In this document: one piece after another, positions 33,325 through 45,613 of the stretch
How the letters are laid out: every line of letters begins with the position of its first letter
Numbering within the stretch: position 1 is the stretch's first letter
NCBI RefSeq assembly: GCF_001426565.1
Contig: NZ_LMFA01000023.1
Location: 186,001 to 250,000 of the forward strand
Source: Rhizobium sp. Root482
Lineage (GTDB): Bacteria; Pseudomonadota; Alphaproteobacteria; Rhizobiales; Rhizobiaceae
Direction: 5' to 3'
Length of the DNA stretch: 64,000 nt
Position numbers and translations under genes: made by a program
The notes under the pieces: generated by a model
Seen by the model: the letters and a program-made list of their open reading frames with translations, nothing else
Database searches by the model: none
Told to the model about the DNA's origin: nothing

Positions 33325-35610
33325 TCAGCTATTGGCATTGTGCGCGGCGAGTGCCGCCATGTTGACGATGTCGGAATCCTTGGCGGTCATCGAAACGATC
33401 TGGACGGATTTGTCGAGCCCGACGAGCATCGGGCCGATCACCGTCGAACCGCCCAGTTCCTGCAGCATCTTGGTGGAGATGGAGGCCGAGTGGAAGGCCG
33501 GCATGACCAGCACATTGGCGGTGCCCGAAAGCCGGCAGAACGGATATTGCTCCATGACCTTGGGGTTGAGCGCCACATCGGCCGCCATCTCGCCGTCATA
33601 TTCGAAATCGACGCGCCGCCTGTCGAGAATATTGACCGCCTCGCGCACCCGTTCCGAACGCTCGCCGGAAGGATGGCCGAAGGTGGAATACGCCAGCATC
33701 GCCACGCGCGGAAAATAGCCGAGCCGGCGGGCAAGGCCGGCGGCCTCCTCGGCGATATCGGCCAGCTCTTCGGAGGTCGGCATGTCGTGGACCGCGGTAT
33801 CGGCCACCAGCACGGTGCGGCCGCGGCAGAGCGCCAGCGACACGCCGATCACCCGGTGGCCGGGCTTGGCATCGATGCAACGGCGCACGTCCTCGAGCGC
33901 CGTCGAATAGTTACGGGTGATGCCGGTCACCATGCCGTCCGCATCCCCCAGCGCCACCATGCAGGCGGCGAAATGGTTGCGGTCGTTGTTGATCAGGCGC
34001 TGGGCATCGCGGAACAGATAGCCCTGCCGCTGCAAACGGGCATAGAGATAATCCGTATAGGCGCCGGTGCGCTTGGAAATGCGGGCATTGACGATCTGGA
34101 TGCCGGGGCGGTCGAGATCGATGCCTTCGCGCTCGGCCGTTTCGCGCATCCGGTCCTCGCGCCCGAGAAGCAGCGCCGTGCCGAGATTCTGGTTGGCATA
34201 GGCGAGCGCGGACCGCATCATCTGCACCTCCTCGCCTTCGGCAAAGACGATCCGCTTCGGATAGCGCCGGACGCGCTCGTAGATCCGCTGCAGCGTCGAG
34301 GCGATCGGATCGCGGCGGGCCGAGAGCTGGCGGCCGTAGGCGTCAAGATCGGGGATCGCCTTGCGGGCGACGCCGCTCTCCATCGCAGCCTTGGCCACGG
34401 CCACCGGAATGGCCGAGATCAGTCGCGGGTCGAACGGTACGGGAATGATATATTGCGGCCCGAAACGGGGACGATTGCCCTGATAGGCCGCCGCCACGTC
34501 GTCCGGCACGTCCTCCTTGGCAAGGTTGGCCAGCGCTTCCGCTGCGGCGATCTTCATGGCGTCGTTGATCGTCGAGGCGCGTACGTCGAGCGCGCCGCGG
34601 AAAATATAGGGAAAGCCCAGGACATTGTTGACCTGGTTGGGATAGTCCGACCGGCCGGTCGCCATGATCGCGTCATCGCGGATGCGCGCCACTTCTTCCG
34701 GGGTGATTTCCGGATCGGGATTGGCCATGGCGAAGATGATCGGCCTGTCCGCCATCGAGCGGATCATTTCCTCCGACAGCGCGCCCTTCTGCGAAAGGCC
34801 GAAGACCACGTCGGCGCCCTTCATGGCCTCCGTCAGCGTGCGCCGATCGGTCTTCACCGCATGCGCCGATTTCCACTGGTTCATGCCTTCGGTGCGGCCC
34901 TGGTAGATGACCCCCTTGGTGTCGCAGAGAATGATGTTGGCCGGGTTGAAGCCCATGGCCTTGATCAGTTCGACGCAGGCGATCGCGGCCGCACCCGCGC
35001 CATTGCAGACCAGCTTCGTCGTCTTGAAGTCGCGGCCCGTCAGGGTGAGCGCGTTGATCAGGCCGGCTGCCGCGATGATCGCCGTGCCGTGCTGGTCGTC
35101 ATGGAAGACCGGAATATCCATGATCTCGCGCAGTTTCTGCTCGATGATGAAACATTCCGGCGCCTTGATGTCCTCGAGGTTGATGCCGCCGAAGGACGGT
35201 CCGAGAAAGCGCACGCAATTGATGAATTCATCGACATTCTCGGTATCGACTTCCAGGTCGATGGAATCGACATCGGCGAAGCGCTTGAACAGCACTGCCT
35301 TGCCTTCCATCACCGGCTTGGAGGCGAGCGCGCCGAGATTGCCAAGGCCCAGAATGGCCGTGCCATTGGAGATGACGGCCACCATATTGCCGCGCGCCGT
35401 ATAGTCATAGGCCGTCTGAGGGTCGGCGGCGATCGCCTTCACCGGCACGGCGACACCCGGCGAATAGGCAAGCGAGAGGTCGCGTTGCGTCGCCATCGGC
35501 TTGGTCGGGGAGATTTCCAGCTTTCCGGGGCGACCCTGCGCGTGAAAATCCAAAGCTTCCTGATCCGTGACGCTGGTCGCGCTGCGGCCGCTCTTGTCTT
35601 TTGCCGGCAT
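33325..35610 (-). CDS. tme: NADP-dependent malic enzyme with phosphotransacetylase-like domain
   Basis: 761 residues from the ATG at 35610 (GGAGG four bases upstream). Oxidatively decarboxylates malate to pyruvate. Malic domain about 1-430 ([46 protein letters not shown]); C-terminal half about 440-755 is homologous to phosphate acetyltransferase ([32 protein letters not shown]) and generally acts in regulation and oligomerisation. Between olsB and mutS this matches tme rather than dme of Sinorhizobium by gene order; the cofactor preference is therefore an inference. Divergent from mutS by 102 bp. Confidence 0.93.
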   Translation of the reverse strand: MPAKDKSGRSATSVTDQEALDFHAQGRPGKLEISPTKPMATQRDLSLAYSPGVAVPVKAIAADPQTAYDYTARGNMVAVISNGTAILGLGNLGALASKPVMEGKAVLFKRFADVDSIDLEVDTENVDEFINCVRFLGPSFGGINLEDIKAPECFIIEQKLREIMDIPVFHDDQHGTAIIAAAGLINALTLTGRDFKTTKLVCNGAGAAAIACVELIKAMGFNPANIILCDTKGVIYQGRTEGMNQWKSAHAVKTDRRTLTEAMKGADVVFGLSQKGALSEEMIRSMADRPIIFAMANPDPEITPEEVARIRDDAIMATGRSDYPNQVNNVLGFPYIFRGALDVRASTINDAMKIAAAEALANLAKEDVPDDVAAAYQGNRPRFGPQYIIPVPFDPRLISAIPVAVAKAAMESGVARKAIPDLDAYGRQLSARRDPIASTLQRIYERVRRYPKRIVFAEGEEVQMMRSALAYANQNLGTALLLGREDRMRETAEREGIDLDRPGIQIVNARISKRTGAYTDYLYARLQRQGYLFRDAQRLINNDRNHFAACMVALGDADGMVTGITRNYSTALEDVRRCIDAKPGHRVIGVSLALCRGRTVLVADTAVHDMPTSEELADIAEEAAGLARRLGYFPRVAMLAYSTFGHPSGERSERVREAVNILDRRRVDFEYDGEMAADVALNPKVMEQYPFCRLSGTANVLVMPAFHSASISTKMLQELGGSTVIGPMLVGLDKSVQIVSMTAKDSDIVNMAALAAHNANS

Positions 35611-35712
35611 GGGTCCTCCAACCTTTTGTGGGCGACGGCACTCCCGCGCCGCTTTGTTGTTGTCTTCTATAAACGCGCATGGATAGTGAGGCACCACTTT
35701 TCTGGGACCAGC

Positions 35713-38457
35713 ATGACTTTTGTGACCGAGCCGACCATCCGCAACCCCGAGGTTCTTTCCGCCGCCCAACTGGCGACGGAGGAAAGCCGCGCCACGGCCA
35801 CGCCGATGATGGAACAATTTATCGAGATCAAGGCCAACAATCCGGACTCGCTGCTGTTCTACCGGATGGGCGATTTCTACGAGCTGTTCTTCCAGGATGC
35901 CGTGGAGGCATCGCGGGCTCTCGGGATCACGCTCACGAAGCGTGGCCAGCATCTCGGGCAGGATATCCCCATGTGCGGCGTGCCGGTGCATGCCGCCGAC
36001 GATTACCTGCAAAAGCTGATCGGGCTCGGCTTTCGCGTCGCCGTCTGCGAGCAGATCGAGGATCCGGCGGAAGCCAGGAAACGTGGCGGAAAATCGGTTG
36101 TCCGGCGCGATGTGGTGCGGCTGGTGACGCCCGGCACCATTACCGAGGACCGGCTGCTCTCGCCCTCCGAGAGCAATTACCTGATGACGCTCGCGCGCAT
36201 CCGTGGCGGCACGGAGGCGGCTCTGGCGCTCGCCTGGATCGATATTTCCACCGGCGTCTTCCGGCTCTGCGAAACCAACGAAACGCGGCTGCTTGCCGAT
36301 ATCCTGCGCATCGAGCCGCGCGAACTGATCCTCGCCGATACGGTTTTCCACGATCCGCAGATGCGGCCCCTCATCGACGTTCTCGGCCGTGTGGCCGTGC
36401 CGCAGCCGGCCGTGCTGTTCGATAGTGCGACCGCGGAAAACCGGGTTACCCGCTACTACGGCGTCGGGACCCTCGATGGATTCGGCAGTTTTTCCCGCGC
36501 CGAGCTTGCAGCGGCCTCGGCAGCGATTTCCTATGTCGAAAAAACCCAGTTTGCCGAACGTCCGCCGCTGGGCAGGCCCGAGCGCGAAAGCGCCGCCTCG
36601 ACCCTGTTCATCGATCCCGCCACCCGCGCCAATCTCGAACTGGTCAAGACCCAGTCGGGAGACCGCAATGGAACCCTCCTGAAAGCACTCGACCGGACGG
36701 TGACCGGCGGCGGTGCGCGCCTGTTGGCGGAGCGGCTGATGTCGCCCTTGACCGACCCGGAGCGGATCAATGCGCGACTCGATTCCATCACGGCACTTTT
36801 TGACCAGCCGGCCTTCTGCGGCGACCTGCGCTCCGCGCTCAAGCATATGCCCGACATGCCGCGCGCCCTGTCGCGTCTTTCGCTGGGCCGTGGCGGCCCG
36901 CGCGATCTGGGCTGCATCCTTGCCGGATGCCAGGCGGCGGTCGAGGTCGAAAGCCTTCTTCGCAGGGCGGAACTGTCCGACGAGCTTGCCGTCGCCGGCG
37001 ATGCCATTGCCGCCTTGCCGGGCGAAATGGTCCATCGACTGGCCACCATGCTCGGTGATGAACTGCCTTTGCTGAAGCGCGACGGCGGCTTTCTGCGCGA
37101 TGGCGCCAACCCGGAACTCGACGAAATGCGGACGCTGCGCGACCAGTCGCGCCGCGTCATCGCCGGCCTGCAGCTCGATTATGCCGAGGAAACCGGCATC
37201 AAGGCGCTGAAGATCAAATACAACAATGTGCTTGGCTATTTCATCGAGGTGACGGCCGGCAGCGCCGGGCCGCTGACGGACGGCCCCGAGGCGCGCGCCC
37301 GTTTCATCCACCGCCAGTCCATGGCCAACGCCATGCGTTTCACCACCACCGAGCTTGCCGATCTCGAAACCAGAATCGCCAATGCCGCCGACCGGGCGCT
37401 GACCATCGAGCTGGAGGCTTTCGACCGATTGACCGCGGCCGTCGTCGCTGAAGCCGAGGCGATCAAGGCGGCGGCCCTGGCGCTTGCCGTCCTCGACCTC
37501 ACGGCCGGTCTGGCATGTCTGGCCGAAGAACAGGCCTATTGCCGGCCGCTGGTTGATCGGTCGAAGATGTTTGCCATCGAAGGCGGCCGCCATCCGGTCG
37601 TCGAGCAGGCCTTGCGCCGCCAGACCGGCGCCGCCTTCGTCGCCAATACCTGCGATCTGTCACCCTTCGACGGTGAGGGAAATGGGGCGATCTGGCTGCT
37701 CACCGGCCCCAATATGGGCGGTAAATCCACCTTCCTGCGCCAGAATGCGCTGATCGCCATCATGGCGCAGATGGGAAGCTTCGTGCCGGCCGCCTCTGCC
37801 CATATCGGCATTGTCGATCGCCTCTTTTCCCGCGTCGGCGCCTCGGACGATCTGGCGAGGGGCCGCTCCACCTTCATGGTCGAAATGGTCGAGACGGCGG
37901 CGATCCTCAACCAGGCGACGGACCGCTCGCTGGTGATCCTGGATGAGATCGGCCGCGGGACCGCCACCTTTGACGGCCTGTCGATCGCCTGGGCCGCCGT
38001 CGAGCATCTGCACGAGGCCAATTGCTGCCGTGGCCTGTTCGCCACCCATTTCCACGAATTGACGGTGCTGTCGGAAAAGCTCGCGCGGCTGTCCAATGCC
38101 ACGATGCGGGTCAAGGAGTGGGACGGCGACGTCATCTTCCTGCACGAGGTCGGCCCCGGTGCGGCCGACCGTTCCTATGGCATCCAGGTGGCGCGGCTTG
38201 CCGGACTCCCGGCCTCCGTCGTCGCCCGCGCCAAGGATGTGCTGGCCAAGCTCGAGGATGCCGATCGCAAGAACCCGGCAAGCCAGCTGATCGACGACCT
38301 GCCCCTGTTCCAGGTGGCGGTCCGCCGCGAGGAGCGCGACAAGGCCGGCCCCTCCAAGGTCGAGGCGGCGCTGAAGGCACTCAATCCCGACGAGATGACC
38401 CCGCGCGAGGCAATGGACGCGCTTTATGCGCTGAAGACGCAACTTGGCGCATCGTGA
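35713..38457 (+). CDS. mutS: DNA mismatch repair protein MutS
   Basis: 914 residues from the ATG at 35713 (GGGACC upstream). Recognises mismatches through the N-terminal Phe-x-Glu motif ([11 protein letters not shown], with the mismatch-binding Phe in the family's G-D-F-Y-E), clamp and lever domains in the middle, and ATPase with Walker [10 protein letters not shown] at 665-673, SFVPA, DEIGRGT and THFHELT. The C-terminal dimer region is present. The frame stays open upstream across the antisense of tme, but the ATG and homologous start [16 protein letters not shown] place the gene here. Confidence 0.98.
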   Translation: MTFVTEPTIRNPEVLSAAQLATEESRATATPMMEQFIEIKANNPDSLLFYRMGDFYELFFQDAVEASRALGITLTKRGQHLGQDIPMCGVPVHAADDYLQKLIGLGFRVAVCEQIEDPAEARKRGGKSVVRRDVVRLVTPGTITEDRLLSPSESNYLMTLARIRGGTEAALALAWIDISTGVFRLCETNETRLLADILRIEPRELILADTVFHDPQMRPLIDVLGRVAVPQPAVLFDSATAENRVTRYYGVGTLDGFGSFSRAELAAASAAISYVEKTQFAERPPLGRPERESAASTLFIDPATRANLELVKTQSGDRNGTLLKALDRTVTGGGARLLAERLMSPLTDPERINARLDSITALFDQPAFCGDLRSALKHMPDMPRALSRLSLGRGGPRDLGCILAGCQAAVEVESLLRRAELSDELAVAGDAIAALPGEMVHRLATMLGDELPLLKRDGGFLRDGANPELDEMRTLRDQSRRVIAGLQLDYAEETGIKALKIKYNNVLGYFIEVTAGSAGPLTDGPEARARFIHRQSMANAMRFTTTELADLETRIANAADRALTIELEAFDRLTAAVVAEAEAIKAAALALAVLDLTAGLACLAEEQAYCRPLVDRSKMFAIEGGRHPVVEQALRRQTGAAFVANTCDLSPFDGEGNGAIWLLTGPNMGGKSTFLRQNALIAIMAQMGSFVPAASAHIGIVDRLFSRVGASDDLARGRSTFMVEMVETAAILNQATDRSLVILDEIGRGTATFDGLSIAWAAVEHLHEANCCRGLFATHFHELTVLSEKLARLSNATMRVKEWDGDVIFLHEVGPGAADRSYGIQVARLAGLPASVVARAKDVLAKLEDADRKNPASQLIDDLPLFQVAVRREERDKAGPSKVEAALKALNPDEMTPREAMDALYALKTQLGAS

Positions 38458-38546
38458 CCGCGCAAGCCTTGTCCGCGCCCGGACAAAAGGTCTATAGCGC
38501 ATGAAGAGCGGCGCGCGGCGCCCGCCGGACGGGAAGATGGTCGGCA

Positions 38547-41408
38547 TTGACAGGCAAGAACGAAAATTCATCTCCTGATAAACTGGCCGGCATCCTCGAC
38601 GTCCAGGCGCTGAGGGCCAGATGCAGCTTCATCGCCTCGGCGCATGCCGAACAGCGCGACCTGATGCGCCAGGCCCTGCTGGCGGCTTTCCGGCAGGCCA
38701 ATCTGGAGGGGCGTGAAAAGGCCCGCCAATTGCTCCTTGAGGACGGCAGCGGCCATAAATGCGCCGAGCGGATCTCCTGGCTGCAGGACCAGCTGATCAC
38801 GATCCTGCATGATTTTACCCTGAACGAAGTGTTCAACGCGGCCAATGCCAAGCCCTCGACGCGGCTCGCCGTCACCGCCGTCGGCGGCTATGGCCGCGGC
38901 ACGCTGGCGCCGGGCTCCGACATCGATCTTCTGTTCCTCCTGCCGGCCACCAAGGCGGTGTGGAGCGAGCCGGCGATCGAGTTCATGCTCTATATCCTGT
39001 GGGATCTCGGCTTCAAGGTCGGCCACGCCACCCGCACCATCGAGGAGTGTATAAGGCTGTCGCGCGGCGACATGACGATCCGCACGGCGATCCTCGAGAC
39101 CCGTTATGTTTGCGGTTCGATGGAACTGGCGGCGGAACTTGAAATCCGCTTCGACGCCGAGATCGTCAAGAATACAGGCCCCGATTTCATCGCCGCCAAG
39201 CTTGCCGAGCGCGACGAGCGCCATCGCAAGGCCGGCGACACGCGCTATCTGGTCGAACCCAATGTCAAGGAAGGCAAGGGTGGGCTGCGCGACATCCATA
39301 CCCTGTTCTGGATCGCCAAATATTTCTACCGGGTCAAGGACAGCGCCGATCTGGTCAAGCTCGGCGTCCTGTCGCGCCAGGAATACAAGCTGTTCCAGAA
39401 GGCCGACGATTTTCTCTGGGCGGTGCGCTGCCATATGCATTTCCTCACCGGCAAGGCCGAGGAGCGCCTGTCCTTCGACATCCAGCGCGAAATCGCCGAA
39501 AGCCTCGGCTATCACGATCACCCCGGCCTGACCGCGGTCGAGCGTTTCATGAAGCACTATTTCCTGGTGGCCAAGAATGTCGGCGATCTCACCCGCATCT
39601 TCTGCGCGGCGCTGGAGGACCAGCAGGCAAAGCAGCTCCCGGGCTTCACCGCGGCGCTGAACCGATTCACCCATCGCATCCGCAAGATCGCCGGCACCCT
39701 GGAGTTCGTCGATGACGGCGGGCGCATCGCGCTGGCCAGCCCGGATGTCTTCAAGCGCGATCCGGTCAACCTGATCCGCCTCTTCCATATGGCCGATATC
39801 AACGGCCTGGAATTCCATCCCGCCGCCCTCAAGCAGGTAACGCGGTCGCTCGGTCTCATCACGCCCTCCGTGCGCGAGGATGAGGAGGCGAACCGGCTGT
39901 TCATCTCGATGCTGACCTCGCGGCGCGATCCGGAACTGATCCTGCGGCGCATGAACGAGGCCGGCGTGCTTGGCCGCTTCATTCCGGAATTCGGCAAGAT
40001 CGTCTCGCTGATGCAGTTCAACATGTATCACCATTATACGGTGGACGAGCATCTCCTGCGCGCCGTCGATGTGCTTGCCCGTGTCGATCAGGGGCGCGAC
40101 GAGGACATTCATCCGCTTTCCGCCAAATTGATGCCGGGCATCGAGGATCGCACCGCGCTTTTCGTCGCCGTGCTCCTGCACGATGTCGCCAAGGGAAGGC
40201 CCGAGGATCATTCCACCGCCGGCGCCAAGGTTGCCCGCAAACTCTGCCCGCGCTTCGGCCTGACGCCGAAACAGACCGAAACGGTCGCCTGGCTGATCGA
40301 GGAACACCTGACGATGTCGATGGTCGCGCAGACGCGCGATCTCAACGACCGCAAGACGATCATCGATTTCACCGAGAAGGTGCAGTCGCTGGAGCGGCTG
40401 AAAATGCTTCTGGTCCTGACGGTCTGCGATATCCGCGCCGTCGGCCCGGGCGTCTGGAACGGCTGGAAGGGCCAGCTTCTGCGGACATTGTATTATGAGA
40501 CGGAACTGCTGCTGTCCGGTGGCTTTTCCGATCTGCCGCGCAAGGAAAGGGCGGCCCATGCCGCCGATATGCTTCAGGAGGCGCTGTCCGACTGGAGCCA
40601 GAAGGACCGCAAGACCTATAGCAAGCTGCACTATCAGCCCTATCTTCTGTCGGTGCCGCTGGAGGACCAGTTGCGCCATGCCCGCTTCATCCGCGAGGCC
40701 GACAAGGCGGGCCGGGCACTCGCCACCATGGTGCGCACCCACCAGTTCCACGCCATCACCGAAATCACGGTCCTGTCGCCGGATCATCCCCGGTTGCTAG
40801 CGGTGATCGCCGGTGCCTGTGCGGCGGCAGGCGCCAATATCGTCGATGCGCAGATCTTCACCACATCCGATGGCCGGGCGCTCGATACGATCCTGGTCAA
40901 TCGCGAATTTCCGGTCGATGAGGACGAGATGCGCCGGGCCGCCAGCATCGGCAAGATGATCGAGAATGTCCTGTCCGGCGCAAGGCGCCTGCCGGAGGTG
41001 ATCGCCTCGCGCACCCGCAATCGCAAGCGCAACAAGACCTTCACGGTGCCGCCCGCCGTCACCATCTCCAACAGCCTGTCCAACAAGTTCACGGTCATCG
41101 AGGTCGAGTGCCTCGACCGGACCGGCCTCCTGTCGGAAATCACCGCTGTGCTCTCCGATCTCTCCCTCGACATCGCCTCGGCCCATATCACCACGTTCGG
41201 CGAAAAGGTTATCGATACCTTCTATGTCGCCGACCTCGTCGGCCAGAAGATCACCAATGAGAACCGGCACAACAATATCGTCGCACGGCTGAAGGCCGTG
41301 ATGTCGGACGAGGCGGACGAGATGCGTGACCGCATGCCCTCGGGCATGATCGCGCCGCAGCACATCCGTTCCGTCACCGGCGCAAGGAAGGCCAAGGCAG
41401 AATCATGA
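38547..41408 (+). CDS. glnD: bifunctional uridylyltransferase/uridylyl-removing enzyme GlnD
   Basis: 953 residues from a TTG at 38547 (GGAAGATGG upstream; no in-frame ATG fits the family start). Primary nitrogen sensor: uridylylates PII under nitrogen limitation and removes UMP when glutamine is high. Nucleotidyltransferase domain with GGYGRG at 113-118 and GSDIDLL at 123-129; HD hydrolase with His545-Asp546 (LLHDVAKG); two C-terminal ACT domains, about 745-820 and 850-925, that bind glutamine. Overlaps murJ by four bases. Confidence 0.97.
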   Translation: MTGKNENSSPDKLAGILDVQALRARCSFIASAHAEQRDLMRQALLAAFRQANLEGREKARQLLLEDGSGHKCAERISWLQDQLITILHDFTLNEVFNAANAKPSTRLAVTAVGGYGRGTLAPGSDIDLLFLLPATKAVWSEPAIEFMLYILWDLGFKVGHATRTIEECIRLSRGDMTIRTAILETRYVCGSMELAAELEIRFDAEIVKNTGPDFIAAKLAERDERHRKAGDTRYLVEPNVKEGKGGLRDIHTLFWIAKYFYRVKDSADLVKLGVLSRQEYKLFQKADDFLWAVRCHMHFLTGKAEERLSFDIQREIAESLGYHDHPGLTAVERFMKHYFLVAKNVGDLTRIFCAALEDQQAKQLPGFTAALNRFTHRIRKIAGTLEFVDDGGRIALASPDVFKRDPVNLIRLFHMADINGLEFHPAALKQVTRSLGLITPSVREDEEANRLFISMLTSRRDPELILRRMNEAGVLGRFIPEFGKIVSLMQFNMYHHYTVDEHLLRAVDVLARVDQGRDEDIHPLSAKLMPGIEDRTALFVAVLLHDVAKGRPEDHSTAGAKVARKLCPRFGLTPKQTETVAWLIEEHLTMSMVAQTRDLNDRKTIIDFTEKVQSLERLKMLLVLTVCDIRAVGPGVWNGWKGQLLRTLYYETELLLSGGFSDLPRKERAAHAADMLQEALSDWSQKDRKTYSKLHYQPYLLSVPLEDQLRHARFIREADKAGRALATMVRTHQFHAITEITVLSPDHPRLLAVIAGACAAAGANIVDAQIFTTSDGRALDTILVNREFPVDEDEMRRAASIGKMIENVLSGARRLPEVIASRTRNRKRNKTFTVPPAVTISNSLSNKFTVIEVECLDRTGLLSEITAVLSDLSLDIASAHITTFGEKVIDTFYVADLVGQKITNENRHNNIVARLKAVMSDEADEMRDRMPSGMIAPQHIRSVTGARKAKAES

Positions 41409-42997
41409 GTCTGGTGCGGAAATTCATGACCGTGGGCGGCGCCACGCTCGGCAGCCGCATCTTCGGTTTCGCCCGCGAAATGCTGATGGCGGCGGCGCTC
41501 GGCACCGGGCCAATGGCCGACGTCTTCTATGCCGCCTTCCGGTTTCCCAATCTGTTTCGCCGCCTCTTTGCCGAAGGCGCCTTCAACGCCGCCTTCGTGC
41601 CGCTGTTTTCCAAGGAAATAGAAGCCAACGGCATCGATGGCGCCAAGCGCTTCTCCGAAGAAGTGTTCGGCGTGCTGTTTACCGTGCTTCTGCTGATCAC
41701 CATCGCGATGGAACTGTCGATGCCGCTTCTGGTGCGCTTCGTCATCGCGCCCGGTTTTGCCGACGATGTCGAGAAATCGAGCCTCACCGTGCGCATGGCG
41801 ATGGTGATGTTCCCCTATCTGATGTGCATGTCGCTGACGGCGATGATGAGCGGCATGCTCAATTCGCTGCATCATTTCTTCGCCGCCGCCGTCGCGCCGA
41901 TTTTCCTCAACATCGTGATGATCAGCGCGCTCATTTATGCGCTTTATACAGGCGCCGATCCGCTGATGACTGCCTGGTACCTGTCCTGGGGCGTGCTCGT
42001 GGCGGGCGTGCTGCAGCTTGGCGTCGTCTATTTCGGCGTCCTCCATGCCGGCATGAGCATCGGCCTGAAATTTCCGCGCTTCACACCCAACGTCAAGCGC
42101 CTGCTCGTCCTGGCCGTGCCGGCCGCCATCACCGGCGGTATCACCCAGATCAACCAGATCATCGGCCAGGCGATCGCATCGGCGCAGGACGGCGCCATCG
42201 CTGCCCTGCAATATGCGGATCGCATCTACCAGCTGCCGCTCGGCGTGGTCGGCATTGCCGTCGGCGTCGTCCTCTTGCCGGAATTGTCACGGGCCTTGAA
42301 GGGCGGGCATCTGCGGGAGGCCGGAAACCTGCAGAACCGGTCGATCGAGTTCGTGCTGTTCCTGACCATCCCCGCCGCCTTTGCACTGTGGATACTCTCC
42401 GACGAGATCATCCGCGTGCTCTACGAGCGTGGCGCCTTCCATGCCGAAAATACCGCCATCGTCGGCTCGATCCTTGCCATCTACGGTATCGGCCTGCCGG
42501 CCTTCGTCCTGATCAAGGCGCTGCAGCCGGGTTTCTACGCCCGTGAGGACACCAGGACGCCGATGCGGTTCTCGGCAGTCGCCGTGGCGGCAAATTGCGC
42601 GCTGGCAATCACGCTGTTTCCACGCCTCGGCGCGCCGGGCATTGCGGTGGCTGAGGCCACGGCCGGCTGGATCAGCACGGTCCTGCTCTTCGTCACGCTG
42701 CTGCGCCGTGGCCATCTTGTCTGGGAATGGTCGCTTCTGCGCCGCGCGGCGCTGCAGGCCGTGGCAGCCGCCGTCATGGGCGGCGTTCTCTATTATCTGC
42801 GCGGCATCTTTGCCGCCTCGCTGGCCTCCGGTGCGCCGTTCTGGCCGAAGCTGGGCGCGCTTGGAATCCTGATCGGCGTGTCGATGGTCGTCTATTTCGC
42901 CGTCGCCTTCCTGATCGGCGGAGCGGATTTGTCGATGATCCGCCGCAATATCAAGCGCAAGGGCGCGGCCGCACCGCCACCCCCAACCGATAGCTGA
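41405..42997 (+). CDS. murJ: lipid II flippase MurJ
   Basis: 530 residues, about 14 transmembrane helices, MVF/MOP superfamily. Moves lipid-linked peptidoglycan precursor across the inner membrane. Conserved N-terminus [44 protein letters not shown], split by TM1 and TM2, with the Arg residues needed for transport, and [11 protein letters not shown]. Translationally coupled to glnD, a frequent arrangement in Rhizobiales. Confidence 0.97.
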   Translation: MSLVRKFMTVGGATLGSRIFGFAREMLMAAALGTGPMADVFYAAFRFPNLFRRLFAEGAFNAAFVPLFSKEIEANGIDGAKRFSEEVFGVLFTVLLLITIAMELSMPLLVRFVIAPGFADDVEKSSLTVRMAMVMFPYLMCMSLTAMMSGMLNSLHHFFAAAVAPIFLNIVMISALIYALYTGADPLMTAWYLSWGVLVAGVLQLGVVYFGVLHAGMSIGLKFPRFTPNVKRLLVLAVPAAITGGITQINQIIGQAIASAQDGAIAALQYADRIYQLPLGVVGIAVGVVLLPELSRALKGGHLREAGNLQNRSIEFVLFLTIPAAFALWILSDEIIRVLYERGAFHAENTAIVGSILAIYGIGLPAFVLIKALQPGFYAREDTRTPMRFSAVAVAANCALAITLFPRLGAPGIAVAEATAGWISTVLLFVTLLRRGHLVWEWSLLRRAALQAVAAAVMGGVLYYLRGIFAASLASGAPFWPKLGALGILIGVSMVVYFAVAFLIGGADLSMIRRNIKRKGAAAPPPPTDS

Positions 42998-43001
42998 GGC
43001 T

Positions 43002-43484
43002 TCAGGATCGCTTCCCCGAGCGGCGCTTGGCGCTGAGGAAATGGCGTTTCGATCTGCCGCAATGAGCCCATTGGCGCCGGGGGCCGGTATCGACGTGAAC
43101 GATGCCGTTGCAATAGCGGCCGATGCCGCCGATGCCCGGCGCGGTTCTTGCGGCGGCGAGTATCCTGCTTTCCGAAACGCCTGGCACGCGGATATCCGCC
43201 GCTCGGCAGGATCTGTGCATCGAGCCGCGCCGATGCGCCCGCGGCCGATGGCCTGATGTCACCAGCGGCCGATGCCCGGTTTTCGCGGCGATATGCGCCA
43301 GGATACCCTCGAGTCGCGCCGAAAAGCAGCCTGTTCTGACCGACACGGTCTGGACGGCATAAGCCATGGTTCTGCTATGGGCGGGAAGCTTCGCTTTGCG
43401 CGGGCGGTTGTCTCTGGCTTCGGCAATGGCGAAATTGGAAATGGCGAGCAGGCTCGCAAGAGCGAGCAATAATAGATTACGCAT
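43002..43484 (-). CDS. exported M15A/DUF882-like peptidase family protein
   Basis: 160 residues from the ATG at 43484 (GAGGGG upstream). Signal peptide at about 1-22. Predicted zinc ligands of the M15 fold: His90 and Asp97 (SMHRSCRAADI) and His130 (GIVHVDTG, with Asp132). TSGHRP at about 76-81 also matches DUF882/YcbK-type domains. The basic C-terminal tail is unusual. Probably acts on peptidoglycan peptides or as a non-catalytic wall-binding protein. Converges with murJ, four bases away. Confidence 0.8.
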   Translation of the reverse strand: MRNLLLLALASLLAISNFAIAEARDNRPRKAKLPAHSRTMAYAVQTVSVRTGCFSARLEGILAHIAAKTGHRPLVTSGHRPRAHRRGSMHRSCRAADIRVPGVSESRILAAARTAPGIGGIGRYCNGIVHVDTGPRRQWAHCGRSKRHFLSAKRRSGKRS

Positions 43485-43892
43485 GACAATCCCCTCGGCA
43501 CGCCCGCTCCGCGTCGTTCGGGGGGGCATGCAAATCTGGGTTCGCCGCGCCATTGGTATGCATCGTACAGCAGGATGAGCTCGGCTGAGAACCTGTCTGT
43601 GGTGGCAATTGGTGAATTCATCCGAAATGCAGCAATTTTATGGAATTTTCTTCCGACGGCGCAGAATAATGTCCTGCAGTTCCGCCTCCTGCCTAACTTC
43701 ATAGGAAACATTAGAGGAAAAATTTCTAATATGAATCTTTGGATTCAAGGTCTTGGCGGTTCGCTCCCTTTCCATGAGTGGAATTTGCCGAAGGTGCGCC
43801 TGCATGCCCCTTGATCGCTGCCGGCGCCTGTGCGCATAAGCCTGCCAACAGCAACAGAGGCCGGGCCCTCCACAAGCCCGAATGAGGACACG
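43485..43892. other. 408-bp intergenic region with AT-rich core
   Basis: Between the M15 gene and trpS (divergent starts). Bases about 43600-43760 are clearly more AT-rich than the surroundings. They include ATTAGA/TCTAAT arms (43710-43715 and 43725-43730) and GAATC-TTTG-GATTC (43733-43746). No RNA gene or convincing coding frame is visible. It presumably holds the trpS promoter, but I could not fix its hexamers. Confidence 0.5.
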
Positions 43893-44960
43893 ATGTCAGA
43901 CTTCAAGCCGCTCGTCTTTTCCGGCGTCCAGCCGACCGGAAACCTGCATCTCGGTAATTATCTCGGCGCGATCCGCAAATTCGTGGCCCTGCAGCAGGAC
44001 CATGACTGCATCTATTGCGTGGTCGATCTGCATGCCATCACGGCGCAGCTCGTCCACCAGGACCTGCGCGGCCAGACCCGCTCGATCGCCGCCGCCTTCA
44101 TCGCCTCGGGCATCGACCCGGAAAAGCACATCGTCTTCAACCAGTCCGCCGTGCCGCAGCATGCCGAGCTTGCCTGGGTCTTCAACTGCGTCGCCCGCAT
44201 CGGCTGGATGGAGCGCATGACCCAGTTCAAGGACAAGTCCGGGGGCAAGAATGCCGAGCAGACCTCGCTCGGCCTGCTCGCCTATCCGAGCCTGATGGCT
44301 GCCGATATCCTCGTCTATCGCGCCACCCATGTGCCTGTCGGCGACGACCAGAAGCAGCATCTGGAGCTGGCCCGCGATATCGCCCAGAAGTTCAACATCG
44401 ACTTCACGGATCATATCCGCAAAACCAGCTATGGCGTCGATATCATGGTCGGCGAAGAGCCGGTCCATGCCTATTTCCCGATGGTCGAGCCGCTGATCGG
44501 CGGCCCGGCGCCGCGTGTCATGTCGCTGCGCGACGGCACCAAGAAAATGTCGAAGTCGGATGCCTCCGACCTGTCGCGCATCAACCTGATGGACGATGCC
44601 GAGACGATCTCGAAGAAGATCCGCAAGGCCAAGACCGATCCGGACGCCTTGCCGTCCGAAGTCGAAGGCCTGAAGGGCCGGCCCGAGGCCGACAATCTCG
44701 TCGGCATCTATGCGGCCCTGTCGGACAAGACCAAGCAGGAGGTTCTCGGTGAGTTCGGCGGCCAGCAGTTTTCCGTCTTCAAGCCGGCCCTGGTCGATCT
44801 TGCCGTCGAAGTCCTGGCGCCGATCTCGGGCGAGATGCGTCGCCTCATGGACGATACCACCCATATCGATGCCATCCTGCGGAAAGGGGCCGAAAAGGCC
44901 CGGGCGCGCGCCGATCTCACCATGAACCAGGTGCGCGAGATCGTCGGCTTCCTGCAATAA
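43893..44960 (+). CDS. trpS: tryptophanyl-tRNA synthetase
   Basis: 355 residues from the ATG at 43893 (GAGGA five bases upstream); a longer frame from 43830 is unsupported. Class Ic synthetase: [19 protein letters not shown] with the HIGH-type HLGN at 19-22, [15 protein letters not shown], and the KMSKS loop in [11 protein letters not shown]. Stands at the head of the long plus-strand series that leads to metK. Confidence 0.97.
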   Translation: MSDFKPLVFSGVQPTGNLHLGNYLGAIRKFVALQQDHDCIYCVVDLHAITAQLVHQDLRGQTRSIAAAFIASGIDPEKHIVFNQSAVPQHAELAWVFNCVARIGWMERMTQFKDKSGGKNAEQTSLGLLAYPSLMAADILVYRATHVPVGDDQKQHLELARDIAQKFNIDFTDHIRKTSYGVDIMVGEEPVHAYFPMVEPLIGGPAPRVMSLRDGTKKMSKSDASDLSRINLMDDAETISKKIRKAKTDPDALPSEVEGLKGRPEADNLVGIYAALSDKTKQEVLGEFGGQQFSVFKPALVDLAVEVLAPISGEMRRLMDDTTHIDAILRKGAEKARARADLTMNQVREIVGFLQ

Positions 44961-45013
44961 TTCGCCGCAAATGAGTCCTTGCAGCCGAAAATATCGGGTG
45001 TAAGAGTCCCGCC

Positions 45014-45505
45014 ATGGTTTCGACACGACTCTCAAGACTGGAAGGTCACCGCCGCAAGTTCATGGCGGTGATCGACGACACCCCGGAATGCGGCCGCGCC
45101 GTCCACTATGCCGGCATGCGCGCGAAAAACTCCAGCGGCGGCCTCGTTCTCCTCTATGTCATCGCCGACGCCGACTTCCAGCAATGGCTGGGCGTCGAAG
45201 GCATCATGCGTGCCGAAGCGCGCGCTGAAGCGGAAGCGACGCTGGCAAAGATCGCCCAGACGGTGCGCGAGACGATCGGCATCGAGCCGGAAATGGTCAT
45301 CCGGGAGGGCAGCGCCACCGAGCAGATTTACGGCCTGATCGAGGAAGACCGCGATATCGCCATCCTGGTCCTTGCGGCAGGCTCGGCCAAGGAGGGCCCC
45401 GGTCCGCTGGTATCCTCCATTGCCGGCAAGACGGCCGCCTTTCCTATCCCGGTCACCGTCATCCCCGATCTTCTGACGGACGAGGAAATCGATGCGCTCA
45501 GTTGA
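45014..45505 (+). CDS. universal stress protein family (UspA-like)
   Basis: 163 residues, single Usp domain. Starts with RKFMAVIDDTPECGRAVHYAGMRA (nucleotide-fold strand and helix) and ends with DIAILVLAAGSAKEGPGPLVSSIAGKTAAFPIPVTVIP; the G-x2-G-x9-G(S/T) ATP loop is only partly conserved. Its role in stress survival is inferred from the family. Lies between trpS and nfu, 53 bp after trpS. Confidence 0.9.
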   Translation: MVSTRLSRLEGHRRKFMAVIDDTPECGRAVHYAGMRAKNSSGGLVLLYVIADADFQQWLGVEGIMRAEARAEAEATLAKIAQTVRETIGIEPEMVIREGSATEQIYGLIEEDRDIAILVLAAGSAKEGPGPLVSSIAGKTAAFPIPVTVIPDLLTDEEIDALS

Positions 45506-45613
45506 GTGCCGCTTTCGACTGTGCCGAAAGCCGTTTGCTGCCGATGCCTGCCGACTTCCCGATTGTCTGAATTTCGGCCCTGCGATAAGAGACTTCAAGC
45601 ACGTCCATGTCTC

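Noticed and set aside
33340-35712. Extension of the mutS frame upstream through the tme antisense as a giant protein
   Set aside because: The MutS family start matches the ATG at 35713, and tme is a complete conserved gene on the other strand.
43575-43814. 79-residue plus-strand frame in the AT-rich gap before trpS
   Set aside because: The AGCAGG directly touches the ATG, there is no family resemblance and the composition is not protein-like.
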